Source: Campylobacter concisus (lineage in GTDB: Bacteria > Campylobacterota > Campylobacteria > Campylobacterales > Campylobacteraceae). From it: a stretch of DNA of 64,000 bases. The DNA lies in NCBI RefSeq assembly GCF_001891085.1, contig NZ_JXUP01000008.1, positions 1 to 64,000 of the forward strand, read 5' to 3'. Every line of letters begins with the position of its first letter. Position 1 is the first letter of the stretch. The notes under the pieces were generated by a model. That model was not told the DNA's origin. It saw nothing but the letters and a program-made list of their open reading frames with translations, and made no database searches. Shown one piece after another: positions 41,121 through 52,083 of this stretch. A program made the translations under genes and the position numbers.

Positions 41121-41566
41121 GTATGCAGATAGTTGAAAAACTTGAAAAAGAAGAAATTTCGCTAGCGCCATTTTCAAAAAGAGTGCTAGCTTACTCAATT
41201 GATGAATGTATTGTTTCTTTTTTGTTTTTGATCATTTACTGGGATGCTTTTTTGTCGGTTATGAGCTATGATGAAGCCAGAAATTTGACCTTAAATTTCT
41301 TTTGGCAAATAGTCGCACTAAAGATTATTTATCATGCATTTTTTGTTTGGTATTATGGTGCGAGTCTTGGACAAATGCTAACAAAGACGATGTGCATTAA
41401 TGTAGAAATTTTAGATAGACCAAATTTTATTTCAAGCTTGGTAAGAGCGATTTTTAGGTTGGTTAGTGAAGCTTGTTTTTATCTTGGTTTTGCATGGGCA
41501 TTTGCAAATCCAGCTAGGCAAACTTGGCAAGACAAAATAGCAAAAACAGTGGTGATAAATGCGTAA
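41117..41566 (+). CDS. RDD family membrane protein
   Basis: A 149-residue protein with three membrane segments (about 36-55, 70-92, 120-138). Residues 20-35 have the R-V-L-A-Y-S-I-D-E pattern that stands for the R-D-D motif, and the G-A-S-L-G-Q-M-L stretch follows. The family is of unsettled function, sometimes linked to ion transport. The frame overlaps purD by 4 bases and lptD by 8. Confidence 0.85.
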   Translation: MSMQIVEKLEKEEISLAPFSKRVLAYSIDECIVSFLFLIIYWDAFLSVMSYDEARNLTLNFFWQIVALKIIYHAFFVWYYGASLGQMLTKTMCINVEILDRPNFISSLVRAIFRLVSEACFYLGFAWAFANPARQTWQDKIAKTVVINA

Positions 41567-43718
41567 AATTTTATTTTTAGTTCCGGTTTGTATTTTAAAT
41601 CTAAGTGCAGCTGTGCAAGATGTGCAGCTTTTGGCCGATGATGTAAAGCAAGATAAAGGCATCGTAACGGCAAACAAAAACGTCGTTGTATATTCACAAG
41701 ATTATCTTGTAACGGCTGATTGTGCTGTGTATGATCAAAATAATTCGGTTATCGAGCTATTTGGTAACGTCAACATGATGAAGGGCAAGAGCGAAGTCTC
41801 TCGCTCAAATTATGCAAAGCTAAATTTAAAAAATAATGATACTGCTTTTGAATCGCTTTTTATGATGAATAAAGACATGGAAGTATGGATGAGAAGCGAT
41901 GAGAGCAGCTCTGACAGTGAGTACTATAGAGTAAAAAAAGCGATGGTTTCAAGCTGTAATGTCCAAGATCCTGACTGGAGCATCACCTCAAGCTCAGCTA
42001 TGCTAAATAAACAAAGCAAATTTTTACATCTTTTTAACCCAGTCTTTCGTATAGCTAATGTGCCAGTTTTTTATTTGCCATATTTTGGCTTCTCAACTGA
42101 TACCACAAGAAGAACAGGTCTTTTACCGCCTGAACTTGGATACGGAAAATCTGAAGGTTTTTATTACAAGCAGCCGATTTATTTTGCACCTTATAATGAG
42201 TGGGACTTCGAGATTGATCCGCAGATAAGAACAAACAGAGGTGCTGGAATTTATGGTGCGTTTAGATTTACTGAGTCGCCTGATTCAAGGGGCGAAATCA
42301 GCTTTGGTTCATTTACTGATAAAAACAGCTACCAAGCCAAGCAAAAAAGAGAGACTTCAAATAAGGCTGAACTAAAAAATAAAACACATAAAGGTATCGG
42401 ACTAAAATACGAAAGAGATAAACTTATAAGATACCTTAGTGAAGCAGATTTACAAGAGGGAATTTGGATAGATGCAACGAAGCTAAATGATATAGATTAT
42501 TTAAATTTAAAGGGCAGGGATGATGATTATGATTCGCTTGTAACTTCTAAATTTAACTATTTCATCGCAAATGACGATCATTATTTTGGTGCTTATGCAA
42601 AATACTACATAGATACTGAAAAAATTGGCTCAAAAAATGAGAACAAAGACACGCTTCAAGAGCTTCCATCGCTTCAGTATCATAAATTTACAGATGATAT
42701 TGCTTTGCCAAATATCTTATATTCACTCGATCTTCAGTCACATAGATATGATAGAAAAATAGGAGTTAGAGCGACTCAGTATGAATTTACACTTCCAGCT
42801 TCAGTGCATGTGCCACTGCTTGATGATAGCTTAACGTTTTCATTTTACGAGTATCTATACGCTTCAAGAATAAATTACGAGAATAAGATAAATTCATTTG
42901 ATGATAAAAGAGAAGATAAACATACAAATTTTGTAAATAATTACCATAAATTTACCCTTCACACTGACCTTGCAAAAGCGTATGAAAGCTTTTATCACAC
43001 TTTAAATTTTGGGGCCGAATACCTACTGCCAGGCTATAGAAAAGGAAATTTGGATGATGAGTTTATCTATGATAAAAATCTAAATGAATATGAAAATTTC
43101 TTGACTCAAGAGCAGAGTAAGGAAGAAATTTCTGGTTATCTGACTCAGTATTTCTTTAACTCTAATGGTAGAAAGATTATAAAACATAGTATTTCTCAAG
43201 GATATTACACAAAAGAAGATGAATATTCGAATTTAAAAAATGCTATCTATCTATATCCATTTGAAAATTTAAGCCTTTATAATAAGCTTGAATATTCACA
43301 CAAGAGCAAAGAGCTTAAAAAGGTACAAAGCGGATTTTCATACACAAATGATCTATTTTGGCTAAATATGCTTCACACCATGAAGAAAAATGATAGCAAA
43401 ATAAAAAATAGTGCAACAAAAGATAGCTATTTTACAAGTGGTCTTGGAGTAAAATTACCTCATCAGTATAGTCTTATTGGTGGCTGGCAATATGATATTG
43501 AGCGAAGTTACACAAAAAGCTGGAGAGTTGGTGTACTTCATCAAAGAAAATGCTGGAATTACGGAATAATTTATCAACAAGATGTTGAGCCAACAACAAC
43601 AATAAACGGCTCAGCATCAACTAGAAAAAATGGTATTTATTTCACGATAAATTTCTATCCAATGGGCGGTTTGCACTATGACTTTTCACAAAGCAGTACA
43701 AAATCGAGTACCAACTAA
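41559..43718 (+). CDS. lptD: LPS-assembly protein LptD
   Basis: A 719-residue outer-membrane protein. Residues 1-18 are a signal peptide. Residues about 22-120 form the LptA/OstA-like domain (D-V-Q-L-L-A-D-D-V...V-T-A-N-K-N-V-V-V-Y-S-Q-D-Y). The remainder is beta-barrel with many aromatic end residues. It inserts lipopolysaccharide or lipooligosaccharide in the outer leaflet with LptE. It directly abuts the phosphoribosyltransferase gene. Confidence 0.93.
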   Translation: MRKILFLVPVCILNLSAAVQDVQLLADDVKQDKGIVTANKNVVVYSQDYLVTADCAVYDQNNSVIELFGNVNMMKGKSEVSRSNYAKLNLKNNDTAFESLFMMNKDMEVWMRSDESSSDSEYYRVKKAMVSSCNVQDPDWSITSSSAMLNKQSKFLHLFNPVFRIANVPVFYLPYFGFSTDTTRRTGLLPPELGYGKSEGFYYKQPIYFAPYNEWDFEIDPQIRTNRGAGIYGAFRFTESPDSRGEISFGSFTDKNSYQAKQKRETSNKAELKNKTHKGIGLKYERDKLIRYLSEADLQEGIWIDATKLNDIDYLNLKGRDDDYDSLVTSKFNYFIANDDHYFGAYAKYYIDTEKIGSKNENKDTLQELPSLQYHKFTDDIALPNILYSLDLQSHRYDRKIGVRATQYEFTLPASVHVPLLDDSLTFSFYEYLYASRINYENKINSFDDKREDKHTNFVNNYHKFTLHTDLAKAYESFYHTLNFGAEYLLPGYRKGNLDDEFIYDKNLNEYENFLTQEQSKEEISGYLTQYFFNSNGRKIIKHSISQGYYTKEDEYSNLKNAIYLYPFENLSLYNKLEYSHKSKELKKVQSGFSYTNDLFWLNMLHTMKKNDSKIKNSATKDSYFTSGLGVKLPHQYSLIGGWQYDIERSYTKSWRVGVLHQRKCWNYGIIYQQDVEPTTTINGSASTRKNGIYFTINFYPMGGLHYDFSQSSTKSSTN

Positions 43719-44417
43719 ATGATAACGGCTAAATTTAAGGATCAATTAGAAGCAGCTAGCAAGCTAATTGAAATTTTGCCAAAAAAAGAGCTCGTAGATA
43801 AAAAGACGATAGTTGTTTGTATGTCGCTTGAGTCAGTTATACTCGCAGATGCAGTTTGTAGAAGTTTAAATTTAAGCTACGAGATGCTCTTTAGCGAGCC
43901 ACTACCTGCGCCAAATAATAGCGAATGCGACGTTGCAATAGTTAGCGAGACAGAAGATATAGTATTAAATGATAAACTTATAAAGGCTTTTAATATAAGC
44001 TATGACTATATTTACGGCGAAGCACATAGAAAATATGAAGAGAAAATTTTAAAAAACGTTTATAAATACCGAAAAGGAAATTTGATAGGAGAGCTAAAAG
44101 ATAAAAATATTTTACTAATCGATGAGGGGTGCGAGACTGGTATGACGGCACTCATTTGCATAAAGACGTTGCTTGATGTGAAGGTAAAATCCATCTCATA
44201 CGCAACGCCAGTGATTGCTACTGATGTCTTTACAAATTTAAATGATATGGTCGATGAAATTTACACGATAAATAAGATAGTCGATTTTATCGATGTGGAT
44301 TCGTATTACGAGAAAAAGATCGAAGCTACGAGTGAGCGTATCATGTCAATATTAGAAGAGAGCCCTTATTATTTGCCGTTACAAAAACAACAAGGAGATA
44401 AAAATAATGCAATATAG
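43719..44417 (+). CDS. Phosphoribosyltransferase-domain protein
   Basis: A 232-residue protein with a PRTase fold: the [17 protein letters not shown]-binding loop near residue 132, following [11 protein letters not shown] in the first strand region. The start directly follows the lptD stop with no gap. Its substrate is unknown; related pnp-adjacent proteins are annotated only by fold. It overlaps pnp by 11 bases. Confidence 0.75.
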   Translation: MITAKFKDQLEAASKLIEILPKKELVDKKTIVVCMSLESVILADAVCRSLNLSYEMLFSEPLPAPNNSECDVAIVSETEDIVLNDKLIKAFNISYDYIYGEAHRKYEEKILKNVYKYRKGNLIGELKDKNILLIDEGCETGMTALICIKTLLDVKVKSISYATPVIATDVFTNLNDMVDEIYTINKIVDFIDVDSYYEKKIEATSERIMSILEESPYYLPLQKQQGDKNNAI

Positions 44418-46605
44418 TATAGAAGTCAATAATCAGGTTGAAATTTTTGACCTGAATAAAGTAGCAAAACAAGCTAGCGGAGCGGTACTTTTAAGAGTGA
44501 AAAATACCGTAGTTTTAGCAACTGTTGCCAGAGAGGACACGCAAGTTGAGGAGGATTTTTTACCTCTAACGGTGCAATACATTGAAAAAGCTTACGCCGC
44601 TGGAAAAATTCCTGGCGGTTACGTTAAGCGTGAGACAAAGCCAGGCGACTTTGAAACGCTAACAGCTCGCATCATCGATAGATCTCTTAGGCCACTCTTT
44701 CCAAAAGGTTATGCTTATCCAACTCAAATAGTTGTAATGGTACTTTCAGCTGATCCTGAAGTTGATCTGCAAGTTGTAAGTCTAAATGCGGCTTCAGTTG
44801 CGTTGTATCTTAGCGACATCCCTGTAAATCGCCCAGTTTGTGGCGTGAGAGTTGGCTACATAGATGAAAAATTTGTGATCAACCCAAGCAACTCTGAGCT
44901 AAAACAAAGTGCGATTGATCTATATGTAGCTGGCACAAAAGATGAGCTTTTGATGATCGAGATGAGAAGCTTGCCTCAGCAAACTACGCAGCTCATCCCG
45001 ATGGTTGCGATTGAGCCGATGATAGATCCGAGCTTAAGTGATAGTATGGCTCAAAAACAGCTGATGAATGAATTTAGCGAAGATATGATGATTGAGGCGA
45101 TTGATTTTGCTGGTAAGGCGATATTAAGGGCTAGCAGTGCTTACGAAGAAGCTTTTAAAGAGCATAAAAAAGAGGACGCTACGCTTGAGTTAAAACCTGA
45201 GATAGAAAATGAAAATATCGCTATTTATATCGATAAATTTTATAAAGCTGAAGTCAAAAATGCGATCAATCAAATGGCAAAAAGCGAGCGAGCGAGCGAA
45301 CTTAGCAAGATCGCAAAACAAATTTCAAGCGATGAGGTCGCTCAAAAAGAGGGCTGGGATGAGGCTGTCATCACAAATGTCCTTGGCAAATATAAAAAGA
45401 AAATCGTTAGAGAGCAGATCATAAACGAGGGCGTTAGAGCTGATGGGCGTGGTCTTGAAGAGGTTAGACCTATTAGTATCGAAACAAATGTGCTTCCAAA
45501 TGCTCATGGCTCATGCCTCTTTACAAGAGGACAGACGCAAGCCCTAGTTGTCACTACTCTTGGCACTGATAGTGATGCTCAAATGTATGACATCCTCACT
45601 GAAAAAGTACCTTTTGTAGAGAAATTTATGTTTAACTACAACTTCCCAGGCTTTAGCGTAGGTGAGGCAAGCCCACTAAAAGCTCCTGGTAGACGTGAGC
45701 TTGGACATGGAAATTTAGCCAAACGTGCCCTTGCACCAAGTATCGATCTAGCTTCTCCATATACGATAAGAGTCGTTTCAGAAATTTTAGAGAGCAACGG
45801 TTCAAGCTCAATGGCTAGTGTTTGCGGTGGCTCGCTAGCACTTAGAGCAGCTGGCGTAAATACTTTAAAACTTGTCGCAGGTGTCGCTATGGGATTAATA
45901 TTTGAAGGTGATAAACACGCAGTGCTAACAGATATCATGGGACTTGAAGATCATGACGGCGACATGGACTTTAAAGTAGCAGGTACAAGTGATGGCATCA
46001 CAGCGCTTCAGATGGATATTAAGCTTGGTGGCATTAGTTTAGAAGTGCTAAAAGAGGCACTTTATCAAGCAAAACGTGGTAGAGAGCATATCTTATCTTT
46101 GATGACAGAGGCGGATAAAAATATAAAAATAAATGAAGATGTGCTTCCAAAGCTTGAGCTATTTAGTGTTGATCCAAGCAAGATCGTAGATATCATCGGG
46201 CAAGCTGGCAAGACTATAAAAGAGATCATTGAGAAATTTGAAGTCTCAATCGATCTTGATAGAGAAAAAGGTGAAGTTAAAATCGCAGGTGGTGCAAAGA
46301 AAAATGTTGATGCTGCAAAAGATTACATCATCTCTATCACTTCAAAAGACAATGGACGTTCATTTGGCAAAAAGCCATTTAAGCACGATAAAGAGCGTTC
46401 AAAACCAAATTTTAATATCGGTGATGAGTTTTTGGGAACTGTAAAGAGTGTTGTTGATTTTGGTGTATTTATCGAGCTAAAAGATGGCATTGATGGCTTG
46501 CTTCACATCTCAAAGATAAAAACTCCATTAAACGTAGGTGATCAGGTCAAAGTATGTGTGAGCGAGCAAAAAGGAAATAAAATTTCGCTCTCTTTAGTCG
46601 AATAA
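44407..46605 (+). CDS. pnp: Polynucleotide phosphorylase
   Basis: A 732-residue 3'-to-5' exoribonuclease. It has two RNase PH domains (the second with [15 protein letters not shown]), the [14 protein letters not shown] catalytic stretch, a KH domain around [12 protein letters not shown] near residue 600 and a C-terminal S1 domain (V-D-F-G-V-F-I-E-L). It degrades mRNA and can add tails. Length is normal. Confidence 0.98.
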   Translation: MQYSIEVNNQVEIFDLNKVAKQASGAVLLRVKNTVVLATVAREDTQVEEDFLPLTVQYIEKAYAAGKIPGGYVKRETKPGDFETLTARIIDRSLRPLFPKGYAYPTQIVVMVLSADPEVDLQVVSLNAASVALYLSDIPVNRPVCGVRVGYIDEKFVINPSNSELKQSAIDLYVAGTKDELLMIEMRSLPQQTTQLIPMVAIEPMIDPSLSDSMAQKQLMNEFSEDMMIEAIDFAGKAILRASSAYEEAFKEHKKEDATLELKPEIENENIAIYIDKFYKAEVKNAINQMAKSERASELSKIAKQISSDEVAQKEGWDEAVITNVLGKYKKKIVREQIINEGVRADGRGLEEVRPISIETNVLPNAHGSCLFTRGQTQALVVTTLGTDSDAQMYDILTEKVPFVEKFMFNYNFPGFSVGEASPLKAPGRRELGHGNLAKRALAPSIDLASPYTIRVVSEILESNGSSSMASVCGGSLALRAAGVNTLKLVAGVAMGLIFEGDKHAVLTDIMGLEDHDGDMDFKVAGTSDGITALQMDIKLGGISLEVLKEALYQAKRGREHILSLMTEADKNIKINEDVLPKLELFSVDPSKIVDIIGQAGKTIKEIIEKFEVSIDLDREKGEVKIAGGAKKNVDAAKDYIISITSKDNGRSFGKKPFKHDKERSKPNFNIGDEFLGTVKSVVDFGVFIELKDGIDGLLHISKIKTPLNVGDQVKVCVSEQKGNKISLSLVE

Positions 46606-46619
46606 ATTTTAAAGGACAG

Positions 46620-47474
46620 ATGATGAAATACAAAAAGTTGCTTTTTCCAATAGGAGCTGGAGACGATATCGAGCCAAGAATTTATGGTGCCCTAAAGGTT
46701 GCTCAGTGGTTTAACACACATATGGAAATTATGACTTGTCAGCTTGACCCAAGCGTAGTTTATAATATGAAAATGACGCTTCGTGGAGGAGTGCTTTTTG
46801 AAGAATTTCTAAAATCAGCTAAATCTGAACTAGCTGTCGAGCATGAAGAGAATGAGAAAATTTTCAATAAAATTTGTGCTGAGCTTGGCATAAAAGTAAC
46901 TAGTGAAATCATTGAAGATGTTTGCACCGCAAATTTTACTATTCACAGTGGCAAAAGAAGTGCGATAGTGGAGCAAGAGAGTAAATTTTGCGATCTAGTG
47001 GTGGCTGCTGTGCCGCTTGATGGAAAAATCACTGGCACATTTGAGTCAGCTGTTTTAAAAAGTGGTAAAAATGCGATTGTAATCCCTAGAAAAATGCGTG
47101 AGTTTAAAGCTGATAATATCCTTGTTAGCTGGACTGGTACGACGCAAAGCTCAAGGGCATTAACAGGCTCGATTGATCTTTTAAAAAAGGCAAAAAAGGT
47201 TCAGTGCATTACCTCAAAAGCAAGTCTTGGCGATAATGCTGAACTAAATCTTAAAAAGCTTGAAGAGTACTTCAAAATTCATGGCATATCAGCCACTTTT
47301 GAAGTGATCGCTACCACGATGATACCTGGTGAAGCGCTTTTAAAAGCAGCTATTGATAGAAATGCTGATCTAATCGTTGCTAGCAGATATGGTGAAAATG
47401 GTCTTATGGAAATGGTGCTTGGTGGCACTTCAAGATTTTTCTTAGAACACACAAATATCCCAGTTTATCTATAA
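46620..47474 (+). CDS. Tandem universal stress protein
   Basis: A 284-residue protein made of two Usp domains, about 1-155 and 160-284. The second ends D-L-I-V-A-S-R-Y-G-E-N-G-L-M-E-M-V-L-G-G-T-S-R-F-F, with the G-x-(9)-G-S/T pattern of ATP-binding Usp. The first is more divergent. It follows pnp by 14 bases, so co-transcription is likely. Function may be stress survival; two ATGs in tandem make the first residue uncertain. Confidence 0.85.
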   Translation: MMKYKKLLFPIGAGDDIEPRIYGALKVAQWFNTHMEIMTCQLDPSVVYNMKMTLRGGVLFEEFLKSAKSELAVEHEENEKIFNKICAELGIKVTSEIIEDVCTANFTIHSGKRSAIVEQESKFCDLVVAAVPLDGKITGTFESAVLKSGKNAIVIPRKMREFKADNILVSWTGTTQSSRALTGSIDLLKKAKKVQCITSKASLGDNAELNLKKLEEYFKIHGISATFEVIATTMIPGEALLKAAIDRNADLIVASRYGENGLMEMVLGGTSRFFLEHTNIPVYL

Positions 47475-47776
47475 TGGATTGCGGCTTAGTCCGCGATCTA
47501 ATTCTTTTCACTTTATAGATTTTAAAATTCCATTCACTCACAAGAATTGACTACTAAATTTTGGCTTCACTGACCGCTTAGCTCAAATTTTAGATCTGAA
47601 ATTACTCGTTTAAAATTTACAAGACCTTAATAGCATATAGTGCGTCAGATGGCAGCGCGCTTCGTTCTTAGCCACAAACTACAAATTCTATAAATTTTAA
47701 AGCTCCCATTAAGTTTTCATCAAGCACCTTATTAGCCAAAATTTTGTAAAATCCACTCATTAAAAAAGGATAAAAA
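47475..47776. other. Noncoding gap before dnaE
   Basis: Three hundred bases without a convincing gene or strong hairpin. A TAAAAT at 47747-47752 about 25 bases before the dnaE start could be its -10 element. A GC-richer patch at about 47640-47670 was examined for a tRNA or small RNA and none was recognised. Confidence 0.5.
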
Positions 47777-50700
47777 ATGAGTGAAAATTCTAGCTTTACA
47801 CACCTGCATTTACACACTGAATACTCCCTGCTTGACGGAGCGAACAAGATAAAAGAGCTAGCTCACGTGCTTCATGATAGAGGCGACATAGCAGCGGCGA
47901 TTACTGATCACGGCAATATGTTTGGAGCGATAGATTTTTACAAGGCGATGAAAAAAGAGGGGATAAAACCACTAATTGGCATCGAAGCTTATGTGCATAA
48001 TGGCGAGCAGCTTGATGACAAGAGTACTAAACAGCGCTTTCACCTTATACTAATCGCCAAAAACGAGACTGGCTATAAAAATTTAATGTATCTTAGTTCC
48101 ATGAGCTACATCGAGGGCTTTTACTACTATCCTCGTATAAATAAGAAAATTTTAAAAGAGCACAGCGAGGGCTTGGTTTGTAGCTCTGCTTGCTTGCAGG
48201 GTGAGGTGAGCTGGCATCTAAATTTAAGTGATCGTAACGTCAAATTTGGCGCAAAGGGCTACGAGAGAGCAAAAGAGGTCGCGCTTGAGTATAAAGAAAT
48301 TTTTGGAGATGACTTTTACCTTGAGATCATGCGTCACGGCATCGGCGATCAAAAACGCATTGATGATGATATTTTACGTATCGCAAAAGAGACTGGCATA
48401 AAGGTTATCGCTACAAACGATACTCACTACACTTTTAAAGAGCGAGCTGACGCGCATGAGGTTTTTATGTGTATCGCGATGAACAAAACTTTAGATGATC
48501 CAAACCGACTTCGCCACAGCGTTCATGAGTTTTTTGTAAAAAGCAAAGAGCAGATGAGTGAGCTATTTTTAGATATCCCTGAAGTGATAGAAAATACCCA
48601 AGAGATCGTGAATAAGTGCAATCTTGAGATCAAGCTTGGCAACCCAACTCCTCCAAATTTTAAATTTACTCTTGAATATGCTAAAGAGAGAAATTTAACA
48701 CTTCCAGAGCCTGAAAATAGATATAGTTTTAAAAATGATGCTGTTTTTTTTGAGTATGAATGTAGAAAAGGTCTTGAAGAGAGGCTAAAATTTGTCCCTG
48801 AAAATTTACATGATGAATACAAAAAGCGCCTTGAGATAGAGATTGGTATAATTAATAAAATGAATTTCCCAGGCTATATGATGATCGTTTGGGACTTCAT
48901 AAATGAGGCCAAAAGTAGAGGTGTACCAGTTGGTCCAGGACGTGGTTCTGCGGCTGGTAGCTTGGTCGCTTACTCGCTAAAGATCACTGACCTTGATCCG
49001 ATCCCATACAACCTACTTTTTGAGAGATTTCTAAACCCAGAGCGTGTTAGTATGCCAGATATCGACGTGGACTTTTGTCAAAGTAGGCGTGGCGAGATAA
49101 TTGACTATGTTACGCAAAAATATGGAAAATTTAACGTTGCTGGCGTTATTACATTTGGTAAATTGCTCGCAAAAGGTGTCATTAGAGACGTTGCTAGAGT
49201 TTGTGATATGCCTTATGCTGAAGCCGATGCGATGGCAAAGCTAATACCTGATGAACTAGGCATTACACTAAAAGATGCTTATGAAAAAGAGCCAAAGATA
49301 GCTGAGCTTATCAGCCAAAATCCAAAGGCAGCTAAAATTTGGAAATTTGCACTTGATCTTGAGGGGCTAAATAGAAACGCCGGTCAGCACGCAGCAGGTG
49401 TCGTTATCTCAAACGAGGAGCTGTGGAATAAAACTCCGCTATTTCGTCAGCCAAACAGCCCAGAAGATCGCTATGTTACGCAGTATAGCCTTAAGTATCT
49501 TGAGGATGTTGATTTAATTAAATTCGACTTTCTTGGACTAAAAACACTAACGGTTATCGATAATGCCATAAAACTCGTTAAACAACGAACCGGTAAGGAT
49601 ATCATTTGGGAGCAGATCGATAAAAACGATTCTAATGTTTATAAAATGATACAAAGTGGCCAAGCGATAGGAATTTTCCAAATCGAGGGTGAAGGTATGA
49701 GAAAGCTAGGAACTAGCTTACGTCCAGACTGCTTTGAGGATATCGTCGCGATGCTAGCGCTCTACCGCCCAGGACCGATGGAAAGTGGTATGCTTGATGA
49801 TTTTGTCAAAAGAAAACATGGTGAGGCGGAGATAACCTACTCATTTAAAGAGCTTGAGCCAATCCTTGCGCCAACATACGGCGTAATCGTTTATCAAGAG
49901 CAGGTTATGCAAATCGTTCAAGCCATAGGTGGCTTTAGCCTTGGCGGGGCGGATCTTGTACGCCGTGCGATGGGTAAAAAGATTAAAGAAGAGATGGACA
50001 GACTAAAGGGTGAGTTTGTAAAAGGCGCTGAGGCAAAAGGGCTAAATGGACAAAAAGCAGACGATCTTTTCGAGCTAATTGTAAAATTTGCAGGATATGG
50101 CTTTAATAAATCTCACTCCGCAGCTTACGCTTATGTTACCTTTCAAACTGCTTATCTTAAGGCTTACTATCCGGCTGAATTTATGGCGGCACTTTTAACA
50201 AGCGAGGAGAGCAACGTCGATAAGATCGTTCGCTATATCGATGAGATAAAACGTATAAATATAGACACTTTGCCACCATCTATAAATAAATCAACTAAAG
50301 AATTTAGCGTTGTTAAAAATGGCGATCATGACGGTATTATCTTTGGGCTTGGTGCGATTAAAGGTGTTGGTGGAGCGGCTATTGAAAACATTATCACTGA
50401 GCGTGAAGCAAATGGTGAGTTTAAGAGTATGGACGACTTTGTCTCAAGGATCGATCCATTTAAGGTCAATAAAAAGGTCTTTGAAAGCCTCATAAAAGCT
50501 GGTTGCTTTGATGAGTTTGGCTTTAGTCGTAAGATGCTTATGCAAAATGTAGAAAATATCATAGAAGCTTGCAAGAGTGCTGCTCAGATCCGTAAAAATG
50601 CTGCTGAGAGCTTGTTTGGCGAAGATGATAGCATGAACGATGTGAAGATAAATTTTGTCGCTATAAATGACGAATTTGACATCAAGCAAATTTTAAAATT

Positions 50701-51394
50701 TGAGCAAGAGAGTGTTGGTATCTACCTCTCAGGCCACCCGCTTGATGATTATAAAGACGAGATCAACAAGATAAAATATACTCTAAGCTCAGAATTTGAG
50801 AGCTTGCCACAAAGTGCAGAAATTTTAGTTGTTGGCAAGATCGAAGACTTTAGCACAAGGATAACCAAAAGTGGCAAGAAAATGGGCACTATAAACGTGC
50901 TTGATTTTCACGGAAATATCGAGATCGCAGTTTTTGAAAGAGAGCTTGGAAATATCGAAGATATAGTAAAAGATGAAGCAAAACGCGACTTGCCTTATGC
51001 TTTTAGGATAAATATCACAAAAGATGATCAATTTGTAAGGACAAATTTAAACGAGTTTTATAGCCTAGAAGATGCGCAAAATTTAGACTTTAAAACAAGA
51101 AAACTAAAACAAAACTCTAAATTTTCTAAAAATGAAGAGACGAGCGCCCCTCAAAAAGTAAGAGAGTATGCCGAGCTAGAGGTGCTTTTATGCCTTAGTG
51201 AGCTTAGCAAAGATAAGATAACTAGCCTTTATAATCTTGGCTATAACGAACATATAAAAAGTGGCACAAACAACGATAAACGTCTTGTTATTAAGATAAA
51301 AAATGAAAATACGGCTCAAATTTTTGTCTATAAGACAAAATTTGTTGTAAATGACAGCTTTAAAGAAAAAGCACTTCAAGCAATAGCTTGCTAA
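47777..51394 (+). CDS. dnaE: DNA polymerase III subunit alpha
   Basis: A 1205-residue replicative polymerase. The N-terminal PHP domain has H-L-H-T-E-Y-S-L-L-D-G-A. The polymerase active site has P-D-I-D-V-D-F near residue 430, and the core includes G-P-G-R-G-S-A-A-G-S and the Y-Q-E-Q-V-M-Q-I motif. The C-terminal OB-fold region is present. The length is typical of proteobacterial DnaE. Confidence 0.98.
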   Translation: MSENSSFTHLHLHTEYSLLDGANKIKELAHVLHDRGDIAAAITDHGNMFGAIDFYKAMKKEGIKPLIGIEAYVHNGEQLDDKSTKQRFHLILIAKNETGYKNLMYLSSMSYIEGFYYYPRINKKILKEHSEGLVCSSACLQGEVSWHLNLSDRNVKFGAKGYERAKEVALEYKEIFGDDFYLEIMRHGIGDQKRIDDDILRIAKETGIKVIATNDTHYTFKERADAHEVFMCIAMNKTLDDPNRLRHSVHEFFVKSKEQMSELFLDIPEVIENTQEIVNKCNLEIKLGNPTPPNFKFTLEYAKERNLTLPEPENRYSFKNDAVFFEYECRKGLEERLKFVPENLHDEYKKRLEIEIGIINKMNFPGYMMIVWDFINEAKSRGVPVGPGRGSAAGSLVAYSLKITDLDPIPYNLLFERFLNPERVSMPDIDVDFCQSRRGEIIDYVTQKYGKFNVAGVITFGKLLAKGVIRDVARVCDMPYAEADAMAKLIPDELGITLKDAYEKEPKIAELISQNPKAAKIWKFALDLEGLNRNAGQHAAGVVISNEELWNKTPLFRQPNSPEDRYVTQYSLKYLEDVDLIKFDFLGLKTLTVIDNAIKLVKQRTGKDIIWEQIDKNDSNVYKMIQSGQAIGIFQIEGEGMRKLGTSLRPDCFEDIVAMLALYRPGPMESGMLDDFVKRKHGEAEITYSFKELEPILAPTYGVIVYQEQVMQIVQAIGGFSLGGADLVRRAMGKKIKEEMDRLKGEFVKGAEAKGLNGQKADDLFELIVKFAGYGFNKSHSAAYAYVTFQTAYLKAYYPAEFMAALLTSEESNVDKIVRYIDEIKRINIDTLPPSINKSTKEFSVVKNGDHDGIIFGLGAIKGVGGAAIENIITEREANGEFKSMDDFVSRIDPFKVNKKVFESLIKAGCFDEFGFSRKMLMQNVENIIEACKSAAQIRKNAAESLFGEDDSMNDVKINFVAINDEFDIKQILKFEQESVGIYLSGHPLDDYKDEINKIKYTLSSEFESLPQSAEILVVGKIEDFSTRITKSGKKMGTINVLDFHGNIEIAVFERELGNIEDIVKDEAKRDLPYAFRINITKDDQFVRTNLNEFYSLEDAQNLDFKTRKLKQNSKFSKNEETSAPQKVREYAELEVLLCLSELSKDKITSLYNLGYNEHIKSGTNNDKRLVIKIKNENTAQIFVYKTKFVVNDSFKEKALQAIAC

Positions 51395-52083
51395 TGCCTA
51401 AAGAAGCGATGTTTTTAGATAAGCTTGGCATAGATAAAAGTAACTGGAGCGAGCTTTTTAGCGCATGTATTGGCAAAGCGACATTACTTCAAAAACGTGC
51501 ATTTAAGCTACTTGTTGAAGGTAGCAACTGGCAGGTCGATTTTGATAGCGGTAAAATTTACTTTGATGAGCATGAGTTTGATATGCAGTTTATCGGCTCT
51601 GAAAGCTTCTCGTCAAATACGTGGCTTTGGGGTTATGAAAATATAAATGGCTTTGATGAGCGGTTGCTCGAGCTTGCAAATAAAGCACGCGAGTTTGGTG
51701 AGAAATTTGGACTTAGCGCATTTGGTATGCCACAATTTGAGCTAGATGAAAATTTTAATGGTCACACGATTAGTATGGTTCTTTGCACCGCTTTTGATGA
51801 ACAAAATTATTATAGGATAGAGTACGAGGGAGGAGCGGCGTATGTGGCTTTTAGATCAGATGTGGTCTTTGAAGAGCCAGTGCTAGCAAATGAGATTTTA
51901 GGCGTAGTAAATGAGTGTATAAGCAGCTACGAGCTAGATCACAAAATCTTTATAAAAGGACTTTTGCTAAGCTGTGATATGAAATTTAGCGAAAGCCCTA
52001 ATGAAATCGTATCGGATAAAAATGAGCTTAGCTTTAAATTTGACGAGCTAAATAGGCTCATAAATATTTCAAGCAAGCTTTAA
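51394..52083 (+). CDS. Conserved hypothetical protein (DUF6882-like)
   Basis: The ATG at 51394 overlaps the dnaE stop by one base; a TTG two codons upstream is less likely. The 229-residue product has a compact pattern with F-I-G-S-E-S-F-S-S-N-T-W-L-W-G-Y-E-N near residue 70, which recalls DUF6882. No catalytic motif is evident. It is coupled to dnaE and converges with the hydrolase gene, overlapping it by 4 bases. Confidence 0.65.
   Translation: MPKEAMFLDKLGIDKSNWSELFSACIGKATLLQKRAFKLLVEGSNWQVDFDSGKIYFDEHEFDMQFIGSESFSSNTWLWGYENINGFDERLLELANKAREFGEKFGLSAFGMPQFELDENFNGHTISMVLCTAFDEQNYYRIEYEGGAAYVAFRSDVVFEEPVLANEILGVVNECISSYELDHKIFIKGLLLSCDMKFSESPNEIVSDKNELSFKFDELNRLINISSKL

Noticed and set aside
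47640-47680. GC-richer patch before dnaE as a tRNA or sRNA
   Set aside because: No cloverleaf, terminator or promoter arrangement could be seen.
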